A DNA stretch of 64,000 nucleotides, from the NCBI GenBank assembly GCA_900893395.1, contig CAAHFI010813935.1, positions 1-64,000 on the forward strand. Reading direction: 5' to 3'. The notes beneath the pieces were generated by a model. The model was not told where the DNA came from, did not search any database, and saw only the letters and a list, made by a program, of their open reading frames with translations. Positions within the stretch are counted from its first letter, which is position 1; each line of letters starts with the position of its first letter. This document shows positions 20,066-32,200 of this stretch, in pieces. The stretch comes from Euglena gracilis (taxonomy: Eukaryota; Euglenozoa; Euglenophyceae; Euglenales; Euglenaceae). Made by a program: the position numbers and the translations under genes.

Positions 20066-23000
20066 GTCAGATCATGGCTCAAAAAGAATAAATACTCAAA
20101 TGATGAAATGTATCAAAAAAAATATTGGCGGGCTGGGTCCTGACACACCCACGTCGACAGTTGTGAGTTTCACTTTTCACTTTCACTTTCGCCTGGAGCG
20201 GGACAGAGCGCCAGGCGAAATTCGTGGGATCCGAGGGCTGATGCCCCAGTTCCCACTATTGGCCGAAAAAGGTTACACCTAAACACACACACGCACATCA
20301 CCGCTGTTTGAAAAAATCTCGAACGTGCAATTTTGGAAAGCAATGGGTGACCAACTTTTGCTTTTGTTTTTTTTTTACCCCGCAAGTGACCCCAACATGT
20401 ATGCAACAGCATGGGGTGGATGGGATGGGGGGTGGAAGGAGTGTGGGGGTGTTTTGTTGGGTGGGGTAAGCCTGAGTTACGGCCATTTCTTGGCGCGAAA
20501 TTTGGCGATTTTACACTTTTTTCATTTTGCATTTTTTCTGCAGGCCATAATAGCTTGTTTCGGGGTTCGGGGTGAGGGGGCGTGGGAGGGTTGTGGCGGT
20601 GGTGAAGGGGATGTGGGGGGGGGGACGTTGGGTGGTGGGGGTTGAGAATACAAAAAAAATAAGCAAACAGCCGAGGGATGATTCCCCAGGGCCTCACATA
20701 AGCCGATGAAAAACGACACACACGCATTAAATGTAATTTTGATTTGTCTTCAGGTGGGAATTTCAAAATTTTGGACGCAAAAGACAAACTATTACACATT
20801 ACATAAATAGACGATTGTTCTGAAATTTCTCACAGATGGTGGGGAATGAAAGCAACTCTTCGGAAACCTAAACTGAAGCCCTCAGAATACCATATCTAAA
20901 AGCATTTTGATTTCCCCAAAACTCCCCGCAACTAGCCCGAGTTATGGCCAATTTTCGGCCAGTTTCGGCCATTCTGTACTTTTTGTATTTTCATTTTGGC
21001 CGTAGGCCATAATCGCTTGTTTCGGGGTTTGGGGTGTGGGGGGGGGTGGGGGGAGATGTGGGGAGGTGTGGCTGGGGTGTGGGGAGAGGTTTGGGGGTGT
21101 GAGGGGTGTGGGGGAGCGGTTTGTCGGCAAATATCTAGTGTGGGCTAAAGCTGAAAACAAAATTCGGCCCCTGGTCAAGTAAACTTTCTTTGGTTTGTCT
21201 TTTTCTGAAAATTTTAAAAACAACTAAACCAAAAAAAATCAAAGCAAAAAGGCCATGGGACGATGCCCCAGGGCCTCCCATAAGCTGCGAAAAAGATCAT
21301 TCACATACCATTATCATTAGAAAACATGCAGGTTTGCATAGAAAATCCGAAATCACCGGTGAAAAACATAGTTTCACACGGGAGGGAGGTTCAGGGGTGA
21401 ACCACGTCGCGACTCCCCAATCTGGCCATTCACACAAAGTTATTTAAAAAAGGGGGGACTCTGGGGGTATTGCAATAATTGGCACCCCCGCCAGCAAATA
21501 GCCCCCACATACCACACAACCCCCATACCCACCCCCACTAACGCTCGCGCGGGTGCCATTCAATTCAGGGGAGATGGCCAAAATGGGTGATTTTTCTGGC
21601 TGTTCTCGGGGGGGGGGCTATTACCCACTGCCCACCAAATAAGTGCCAAAATACCACGAACAACTTTTTTGTACAAAGAACATGATACCGGTTTTTTGAC
21701 CCCACAGCATCATTCAAGTGTTTTGAACGCTGGAATTTTTGGCAACATAACCAATTCAGGTCGTTCACAAAATGATTAAAAATATCAAAAATATATTGGA
21801 GGGCTGGGTCCTGACACGCCCACGTAGACAGTGGTGAGTTTCACCGGTAATTACAGATAAAACACATTCATTCGCTTTTGAAAAATCAAAAACCAGCAGT
21901 GCGTGTCTTTTTCTAGGCCGTAGGGCATAATCGCTTGTTTCGGGGTTTGAGGTGTGGTGGGGTGTGGGGGTCAGGGGAGGTGTGGGGCGTGGAAGGGGGT
22001 GTGGGGCGGGCGTGGGGGGGGGGTTGGGGGGATGTGGGGGAATGGGGGGATTTGGGAGGGTGGGGGGGGGTTGAAAATACAAAAAAAACCAAAAGCAAAC
22101 GGCCGAGGGATGATTACCCAGGGCCTCATGTAGGCCGATCCAAACCGACACGCACGCATTAAACGAATTTTGATATGTCTTCAGGTGGGAATTTCAAAAT
22201 TTTGGACGCAAAAGATAACCTCTCGCACATTACAGAAATAGACGATTCTTCTGAAATTCCTCACAGATGGTGGGGAATCAAAGGAAACCTAAATTGAAGC
22301 CCTTAAAATGCCTTATCTAAAAGTATTTTGATTTCCCCGCAACTCCCCGCAACTAGCCCGAGTTACGGCCATTTTTCGGCCAGTTTCGGCCATTCTGCAC
22401 TTTTTGTATTTTGCATTTTGGCCATAGGCCATAATCGCTTGTTTCGGGGTTTGGGGTGTGGGGGGTGTGGGGGGGTGTGGGGAGGTGTGGCAGGAGGTGT
22501 GCGGGGTGTCAGGTGTGTGGGGGGTGGGGGGTGTCGGCAAATATCAGGTGTGGGCTCCAGTTTCTGCAACACCTCATCTCTTTTTCAGAATGGGATAGTT
22601 TCTGAAATTACGTTGATTTCCATGGGACAATTATTCAAGCTGAAAGCAAAATTCGGCCCCTGGTCAAGTAAACTTTCTTTGGTTTGTCTTTTTTGAACAT
22701 TTTAAAAACAACGAAAAAAATAATGCAAAAAATCAAAGAAAAAAGGCCATGGGATGCCCACCCGGTTGAAGTTTTCTGGGAAGTTGAACAAATTCAAATT
22801 AATTCTTTTGGACGGAAGGGCCGGGCTGGCAGGTTGCATCCCAATCTGGCCGTTCACGCAAATCATGCAAGGTGAAATGAAAAGCATTGGGGGCTGGAAA
22901 GCATCAAAGGTTGGCGGGGGGACTTTCGCCTGGAGCGGGACAGAGCGCCAGGCGAAATTCGTGGGATCCGAGGGCTGATGCCCCAGTTCCCACTATTGGC

Positions 23001-24796
23001 CGAAAAAGGTTACACCTAAAAACACACACACGCACATCACCACCGTTTGAAAAAATCTCGAACGTGCAATTTTGGAAAGCAATGGGTGACCAACTTTTGC
23101 TGGGAGTGGGGTCCGGGGGGAGATCGACGTTGTTGGTTTTTTCTGGCTGTTCACACAAAAGAGTGACCCTGGAAAAAGCGGTGGCGGGCTTGGGGCCCCA
23201 TATATTGCAAAAAATGGAGCCCACACTGGTCAAATGTGTTGGGGGGTGGGGGGTGTGGGGGGGTGGGGGTGTGGTGGGGGTGGGGGTGGGGGTGTGTGGG
23301 GGTGTGGGGGGGTGTGAGGGGGGTGTGCGGGGGGTGTGTGGGGTGTGGGGGGGTGTGAGGGGGAGTGTGGGGGGTGTGGGGGGTAGGTAAATGTCCAGTC
23401 TCGGCTTCCGTTTTTTTTTGCAACAATGGGTAGTGATAATGGGGGGGGCGCGGGGGGGGGGGCGCAGCCCCCCCCCCACCGCGGTGGACATAGGCCACCA
23501 AACCCCCCATCGCTGGCCGTGGGCCTTGACAATGTCTGTCTGGGTTACAAATTTTTCACGAAAAATATCAAAAATTTTAGGTTTAAGTGTTTGTGGTTTT
23601 TAGGAGTGGTGAAAAAAAGTGCTAAATCAAAAAAAATGCACCAAATGTTGGCACAGTCAAATTTTATTGACATTTTTTCTCTTGTAATTTTTTTTGGATT
23701 TTCAGTGGCATTCTTTGCTTCAAAAAACTGCGAGAATCAAAACTTTGAGAAAATTGTGAAAATTTGGAAGGTGTGAAAAAAGGCAACTTTGGGGGGTTTT
23801 TTGGGGGGACCTCCTATATGCCAATGCGGGTCCCAAAATGGGTCCAAAATACGCCCGGCGCCGAGCCCACACTGGTCGAGTGTGGGGGGTGAGGGGGTTG
23901 GGGTATATGACTAGTGTAGGAGCCATCTGAATGCACTTATGACAAAAATTTTGAATGTGAAATTTCGGAGGAAATTGGGTGAGAAACCCAAATTTTCGAC
24001 CGGGGGGTGGTTCTGGGGGGTCGGGGTAGTTGGTTTTTTTCTGGCTGTACACACAAAGGAGTGCCCCTGAAAAAGCATTGGCGGGCTTGGGGCCCAGTTT
24101 CCTCACGAAACACCCAACCTTCGCCACCAACCTTTTACAAACTACAAAAATGATGACCCCAAGAGAAAGCCCGATGAAGTTCTCCCCCTAGTTTTGTCCG
24201 GGGGAACTGATCAGTCAGTCATAGTTACCCCCCCCCTGATTTGCTCGAACGGGGGGTGGATCTAGGCCACCTGAAGGGCAGCCAAATGAGGGGCGTGGTC
24301 ACACAGCTGGTGAGGGCCACAAGGTTCTACAGATCCGGGGATGGGGGGGGGCATGAAGGTTGTGAAGGCACACCTCCGGACTGAGATTCATGCGTCGCAA
24401 TATCATATTCATAATTCACAATTCCCATTGATCATTTGAGAACCTGTGACAAAGTTGGGGGGAATGAAGGTGTGTCCAGGGACCTCAAGTCACACACTGA
24501 GGATGAAATAGAACATATTGGGAGTTTTTGACTCTTCTCCCTTGGGAACATTGCCCACCCGCTTGAGGTTTGGGAAGTTGAAAAACTTGAAATGAATGCC
24601 TTTGGTCGGAGGGTCCGGGCTGTAGGTTGCATCCCAATCTGGCCGTTCACGCAAATCATGCAAGGTAAAATGAAAAGCATTGGGGGCTGGAAAGCATCAA
24701 AGGTTGGCGGGGGACTTTCGCCTTCGCGGGGGGGGGTCCGTGAGGGGGTCCGGGGAGGACGGGGGTCCGGGGGGGGGTTGGTGTTTTCTAGCCGCA
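20066..24796 (+). repeat. Module D, copy 2
   Basis: Near-identical to D1, with differences almost only in G-runs and A-runs. It contains the A head fragment (20066-20362), the permuted A fragment (22754-23238, junction 22922-22930), the GGGGTGT minisatellite (23239-23384), the G/C hairpin near 23452, and the A fragment at the C border (24528-24796). Confidence 0.9.
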
Positions 24797-27560
24797 CACA
24801 CATTTTTCCGCAATGTGTCCCAATGGTGTCTGAGGAATGCCCTCCGACAATCTAAATTTGCACATCGTGTGAAAGTGTTAATTCAAAAACTGTTCCTCAA
24901 AAAGAAGCCAGCCAGCCCTTCCATAACTTTTAAGGATGATGTCGAAGTGCGATGAAAGATACTCTTCATCCACAAAAAAATGGCTTTGAGATGGAAGCAA
25001 CGAGCCCAAGTAAAATCATCAACTATTCAACGAATTGTGAGAAATATAATCGCTGAAGTACACCAAATACCGTACAGGTCAACAGGAGAGCGAGCAATGG
25101 AAACAAATGTGTGCAGAAAGTGGATAGAACTTTACAAAATCAGAAGGGGCATGTTTCAGATGGGAAATTAAAAAAAAATAACAAAATTTCGCATATTATT
25201 CCCATTTGGCACAAATAAAACGTCAAAAATGTTCAATTTTCGAAAAGGAAGCCTAAAATAAAAAAACATTTTGAACGGGAGGGTCGGAGGGGGTGGGTCG
25301 ATGTAGTTTTTTTTTCTGGCCACAAAAGAGTGGCCGTATTTCACAAATAATTCCTGAACCTGCAGGCACAAAAATGACAAACTTTCGGGGGGGGGGTCCG
25401 GGGGGTCCATTCCGTTGGCTTCTTCTGGCCGTTCACACAAAAAAGGGACCCCGAAAAAGTGCTAATGAGAACTCCCAAAACTGCCAACCTTTGCCACTGC
25501 TCCCCAACCTTTTACTAACTTCAAAAGTGATGCCTTGGGTCGTTTCCATTCAGGAAACAGCCCAGGGGCATTGAGACTGAGACCACAAGCCATTTAGGAG
25601 AAAAGATGACTTTTTTCCTTTTCAGTACAAAAAGAGATTCACGACGAAAATCTGGTACAAAAAACTGCAGTGACACCAAAGCTTGTATTGACCGTTGGGA
25701 AACTTTTTATCCTTGAAATATGAAGCCCACCACCCAATTGTAAAGGTATTCACGAGGGCTTTGAAATACTGCCCGGCTGACGGACGATGCCCCAGGGCCC
25801 CCTATCAGCCGAAAAAAGGTACACCTGAACGCACACACACATCGCTTTTGTTTGACCAAACCTTGAATGTGGCGTTGGTGTCTTATGGCCCTGCACACAA
25901 AAGAGGGGCCCTGAAAAGGCGTTGGCGGGCTCGAGACCCAGTTTACCTCCCGAAACAGCCAACCTTCTGCCACCGATGCCCAACCTTTTACTGACTCAAA
26001 CCTCACAACAAGCAGGGGGTCTATTCCGTTGGTCTCTTTCTGGTTCGTTCACACAAAAGAGGTGAACCTAAAAACGCATTGGCAGGCTCGGGGCCAAATT
26101 TCCCTTTGAAACAGCCAACCTTTGCCAACGCTCCCCAACCTTTTGCTGGGTTCAAAAATGATACCTTGGTTTTCGGTTCAGGAAACAGCCAAAAAGGCCG
26201 AGGGATGATGCCCCAGGGCCCACAAAAAATTCTTAAAAAAAAAGACCCAGGGCTGCAAAAATGCCCACAAAGAAATAGAAGTCGTTCCCAAACACATACA
26301 TTTATTTTATGTGTGAAATAGGACTGTGATGCCGCACCCCCCCCCGGCATTCACCACCATCACGATGAAACACTTTTGCAAATTTGCAGTGCTTTCCGCA
26401 ACACGCAACACATGTCTCGGAAAAATAACAACTGAATGTTCCTTAAAAAACACAAAAATTTGCAAAAACAAAAGTGCACGCAACAACATTTCACCAGAAG
26501 AAACAGCAATCACAAAGGGCTTGGCAGCACACCGTTCCAACCTTTCTTTGAAATCTGGTTGTCATCAACATCAAGAAATTGAATTGAAAATAAAATACCA
26601 TGATTTGGGAGCATCCTGTGAAAAACAGGGGGGGAAAGCAGCACAAGTGGATTGGTGGCAGATGCCCACAAAACACATGGACAATTTCTTTTTCAGAACA
26701 GGGCAAGCAGGTCCGGGGGTCTTTGCCGTTGATTTTTGCTGGCTGTTGCCCACCGTGACTAGACCGACACATTAGGCCGAAAAAGTTTAGTTTTTTATTC
26801 ATAATTCCTGAAACTGCAAGAACAAAAATGACAAAACTTTTGACAAGGGTGTCCGGGGATGTCCAGGGGGGGGGTGGTCCATGTCATTGGTGCTTTCTGG
26901 CCGTACACACAAAGAGGGGCCCTGAAAAAGCGTTCGTTGGATCGGGGCCCAATTTTTTTTTGCCCGAAACTGCCAACCCTTTGCCACCGCTCCCCAACCA
27001 TTAACTAACTTTAAAAATGGTACCTTAGGTCATTTCCATTCGGGAAACAGCCAAGGGGGCCGAGGGATGATGCCCCAGGGCCCCCCCCAATTCAGCCCAA
27101 AAAGTTGAGTTTTCATTTACATTTGAATGCAGAATTCCCGAAACTGCAAGGACAAAAATGAAAAACTTTTGACAGGGGGGTGGGGGGTCGGGGGGGGTCC
27201 GGGGGGTTGGTGTTTTCTGGACGCACACACAAAGAGAGGCCCTGAAGAAGCGTTGGCCGGCTCGGGGCCCAATTTCGCCCGAAACTGCCAACCCTTTGCC
27301 ACCGCTCCCCAACCATTAACTAACTTCAAAAATGGTACCTTGGGTCGTTTCCATTCGGGAAACAACCAGTCCAAGCCGTGTTTTCAAGCTGTTGGGGGGG
27401 GGAATCCCTTTTGTTGTTCAACTGTCTGAGGGCCCCAAAATAACAAAATCACTTGGGTTGCCCGGAGCAAATTACCTTTCTTGCTCAACTGTCCGAGGGC
27501 CCCAAAATAACAAAATCCCTTGTGTTTCCAAGTCGTTTTGGGGGGGCAAAGCCCTTGTGT
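24797..27560 (+). repeat. Module C, copy 2
   Basis: Matches C1 at an offset of about 15862 with few changes. The M2 cassette is again without MITE1. The open frame corresponding to 10503-10913 lies at 26365-26775 and extends upstream here because a C-run differs by one base. That is typical of how frames move in this region and argues against selection on them. Confidence 0.9.
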
Positions 27561-29299
27561 TTGGCAAACGGCCGCCAAATTGCGAGAAGCTGCTTAAAAT
27601 CAGGGACTCTGGTAGCTTAAAATTTCTGGGTTACCCGGGAGTTGGGGGGCCAAAAAATGTACCAGACACAGGTTTTTGAGGGTGCTGAATCCAAAAAAGT
27701 GGGTCATTTGGCTTAATTTTTCGTTTTACGAAACTCGATTTTCCCAATTTGAGGGACATTTTGGCCGTCGTGGCCCCAAATTTAAAAGGAAAAGGGGAGG
27801 AAACCACAGGAAAAACGCTGGTGCAACGTTGGTTGAAAAAGTTCAGGGCAAGTTGGGAACCCCCCCCGTTTTTGGGGTCACCAAAATCACAAAAAGCGTC
27901 GAAAACAAATGGTTGCACAGTTTTTCGTGCGAAATTTGCAACAAAAAAAACTGCGCAATTCTCTTGCGCGGGAAGGTGCATGAAAAACTCTGGCCTTTTT
28001 CCTTTTGAAATAAGTGTGGCCAGGCACAAAACATTCAAAGATGAAAAACACCGAAGATTGTTCAATTATTTAAATTCTGGTCATGGAGAATGAAAACACC
28101 TTGGAAACCAACACACCTTGGTAACAAGAGCAATCCGACAATTTAGATCCTTGGGGTGGACATTTCCGAGCTTGGGTCCAAGGCACCCGGACTCAATTGG
28201 GGCCAATCCTTCTGAGTCTTCCCGTCCAAACGAGAAGAATCGGAAGGATTCACCCATTATTAATCTCGGCGATGATAAGTGGAAATGGCAAAGCTGAAAG
28301 AAACAGCGTATGCAGACAACATATGTTGTTCCTGAGAAGATTCTCTATCCATCGATACAATTGTCAGGTCCTGCATCCCAAAGGATCAAGAGTTCCGGAG
28401 TTGGTCCAAGCTTTTTTTTTGGTCCAAGCACTGCGATGCGGCAACAAAGTCGGCGACGCAAGCAAAGGTGCCCTCGACTTACCCCAAGTTTTAAGCACCC
28501 GCATGCCCCAAAGAACACGTCAAGGTATTGATCCCCTTTGCCCAAGCTTTTAGGTGGCCCGGTCGGCTGCCGCTGAACAAACCTACCCACTTTCTCCGCA
28601 GCGTGTCCCAATGGTGCCTTAGTAATGCACTGTGAATTTGCGAATGGCAAGAATGCGCCTGTTGAAATATTGTTCTTCAATAAAAAGCCAGCTAGCCCCG
28701 TCCGAAACTTTTGTGGCTGATGGGGAAGTGCGATGAAAGAGTCTCTTTTTAGGAGGCTGAAAATGCATCCGCTTTGGGTGCTTTTTGGTATAAAAAAAAA
28801 CGACCGTGAAAAATTTGCTTTGTGATGCAAGCACCGAGCCCAAGTAAGTTCATTAGCTATCAACGTTTCATGAATTGTTAGAAATATGACTGCTAACGTA
28901 CAGCGAATACCGTACAGGTCATCAACAGGAGAGCAATAGAAATAGAAAGTGTCCAGAAAGTGGATGGAACCTTTTGGGTAGTTCTTGGGGGAGGCAATTC
29001 CAACCTCCACCCCCCACGCAGGGAGGGGGGTCCGGGGGGTCCGGGGGGGTCAGGGGGGGGGCGGGGGGTCGGGGGGGGGGTGTTTTCTGGCCGCGCACAC
29101 AAAGAGGGGCCCTGAAAAAGCGTTGGCCGGCTCGGGGCCCAATTTTTTTTCGCCCGAAACTGCCAACCCTTTGCCACCGCTCCCCAACCTTTTACTAACT
29201 TTATAATGGCACCTTGGGTCGTTTCCATTCGGGAAACAGCCAAGGGGGCCGAGGGATGATGCCCCAGAGCCCCCTATTAGCTGAAAAAAACAGGGGGTG
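27561..29299 (+). repeat. Module E, copy 3
   Basis: C-joined form like E1, with the GCGAGAAG and CTCTGGTAG strings present. It is intact through the M2 paralog (about 28606-28970) and the M1 monomer (about 29010-29290), and leads into the long A array. Confidence 0.9.
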
Positions 29300-32200
29300 G
29301 GGGGGTCCGTGGGGGGTCCGGGGAGGACGGGGGGTCCGGGGGGGAGTTGGTGTTTTCTGGCCGCACACACATTTTTCCGCAATGTGTGCCTAAGGAATGC
29401 AAAGGGGGGCTTTTGGCGCTGTTTTTGCTCCTACGGAACTTCGGAAAATTTGGAAAATTTTTGGGAAATAATACCCCCCCCCTCGAGCCGGGGCTTCAGG
29501 CGAAAAAAATAATCCCCTGGGGGATGTTATTTGGGGGGTTACCATGATCTAAGAGTTTTTGTCGGTGATTTTGAATGTGGGGGGGGGTAAGTCCGGGGGT
29601 TTTCATGTCATTCTGACCTCAAAAAAAAAACAGCAAAAAAATAATTCCCGGGAGAGCCGATGCCCAAAACAAGAAAGCTCGTATTTTGTCCAATCCTGCT
29701 CCAACTTGCTTGAAAAGACAGGCAAAATCCAAAGGACGTCCCTTTGGATGTGCCTGGGGGGGGGCCATCACCGGGTCAGATCATGGCTCAAAAAGAATAA
29801 ATACTCAAATGATGAAATGTATCAATAAAATATTGGCGGGCTGGGTCCTGACACACCCACGTCGACAGTTGTGAGTTTCACTTTTCACTTTCGCTTTCGC
29901 CTGGAGCGGGACAGAGCGCCAGGCGAAATTCGTGGGATCCGAGGGCTGATGCCCCAGTTCCCACTATTGGCCGAAAAAGGTTACACCTAAACACACACAC
30001 GCACATCACCACCGTTTGAAAAAATCTCGAACGTGCAATTTTGGAAAGCAATGGGTGGCCAACTTTTGCCGGGAGTGGGGTCCGGGGGGAGATCGACGTT
30101 GTTGGTTTTTTCTGGCTGTTCACACATAAGAGTGACCCTAGAAAAAGCGGTGGCGGGCTTTGGGCCACATATATTGCAAAAAATGGAGCCCACACTGGTT
30201 GACTCTTCTCCCTTGGGAACATTGCTCACCCGCTTGAGGTTTGGGAAGTTGAAAAACTTGAAATGAATGCCTTTGGTCGGAGGGTCCGGGCTGTAGGTTG
30301 CATCCCAATCTGGCCGTTCACGCAAATCATGCAAGGTGAAATGAAAAGCATTGGGGGCTGGAAAGCATCAAAGGTTGGCGGGGGGACTTTCACCTTCGCG
30401 GGGGGGGGGTCCGTGGGGGGTCCGGGGAGGACGGGGGGTCCGGGGGGGGGGAGTTGGTGTTTTCTGGCCGCACACACATTTTTCCGCAATGTGTCCCAAT
30501 GGTGCCTAAGGAATGCAAAGGGGGGCTTTTGGCGCTGTTTTTGCTCCTACGGAACTTCGGAAAATTTCGAAAATTTTTGGGAAATAATACCCCCCCCCTC
30601 GAGCCGGGGCTTCAGGCGAAAAAAATAATCCCCTGGGGGATGTTATTTGGGGGGTTACCATGATGTTAAGAGTTTTTGTCGGTGATTTTGAATGTGGGGG
30701 GGGGTAAGTCCGGGGGTTTTCATGTCATTCTGACCTCAAAAAAAAAACAGCAAAAAAATAATTCCCGGGAGAGCCGATGCCCAAAACAAGAAAGCTCGTA
30801 TTTTGTCCAATCCTGCTCCAACTTGCTTGAAAAGACAGGCAAAATCCAAAGGACGTCCCTTTGGATGTGCCTGGGGGGGGGGCCATCACCGGGTCAGATC
30901 ATGGCTCAAAAAGAATAAATACTCAAATGATGAAATGTATCAAAAAAATATTGGCGGGCTGGGTCCTGACACACCCACGTCGACAGTTGTGAGTTTCACT
31001 TTTCACTTTCGCTTTCGCCTGGAGCGGGACAGAGCGCCAGGCGAAATTCGTGGGATCCGAGGGCTGATGCCCCAGTTCCCACTATTGGCCGAAAAAGGTT
31101 ACACCTAAACACACACACGCACATCACCACCGTTTGAAAAAATCTCGAACGTGCAATTTTGGAAAGCAATGGGTGGCCAACTTTTGCCGGGAGTGGGGTC
31201 CGGGGGGAGATCGACGTTGTTGGTTTTTTCTGGCTGTTCACACATAAGAGTGACCCTAGAAAAAGCGGTGGCGGGCTTTGGGCCACATATATTGCAAAAA
31301 ATGGAGCCCACACTGGTTGACTCTTCTCCCTTGGGAACATTGCTCACCCGCTTGAGGTTTGGGAAGTTGAAAAACTTGAAATGAATGCCTTTGGTCGGAG
31401 GGTCCGGGCTGTAGGTTGCATCCCAATCTGGCCGTTCACGCAAATCATGCAAGGTGAAATGAAAAGCATTGGGGGCTGGAAAGCATCAAAGGTTGGCGGG
31501 GGGACTTTCACCTTCGCGGGGGGGGGGTCCGTGGGGGGTCCGGGGAGGACGGGGGGTCCGGGGGGGGGGAGTTGGTGTTTTCTGGCCGCACACACATTTT
31601 TCCGCAATGTGTCCCAATGGTGCCTAAGGAATGCAAAGGGGGGCTTTTGGCGCTGTTTTTGCTCCTACGGAACTTCGGAAAATTTCGAAAATTTTTGGGA
31701 AATAATACCCCCCCCCTCGAGCCGGGGCTTCAGGCGAAAAAAATAATCCCCTGGGGGATGTTATTTGGGGGGTTACCATGATGTTAAGAGTTTTTGTCGG
31801 TGATTTTGAATGTGGGGGGGGGTAAGTCCGGGGGTTTTCATGTCATTCTGACCTCAAAAAAAAAACAGCAAAAAAATAATTCCCGGGAGAGCCGATGCCC
31901 AAAACAAGAAAGCTCGTATTTTGTCCAATCCTGCTCCAACTTGCTTGAAAAGACAGGCAAAATCCAAAGGACGTCCCTTTGGATGTGCCTGGGGGGGGGG
32001 CCATCACCGGGTCAGATCATGGCTCAAAAAGAATAAATACTCAAATGATGAAATGTATCAAAAAAATATTGGCGGGCTGGGTCCTGACACACCCACGTCG
32101 ACAGTTGTGAGTTTCACTTTTCACTTTCGCTTTCGCCTGGAGCGGGACAGAGCGCCAGGCGAAATTCGTGGGATCCGAGGGCTGATGCCCCAGTTCCCAC

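Larger units (their letters stand above)
20066..29857 (+). repeat. 9.8 kb duplication, right copy (D-C-E-A)
   Basis: Partner of 4211-13990. Sub-module order, hairpins and fragment junctions are the same. Length drift is in G-rich tracts. The left flanks differ (intact B against an A and B-tail remnant), and the right A array here is expanded to eight units. Confidence 0.9.
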
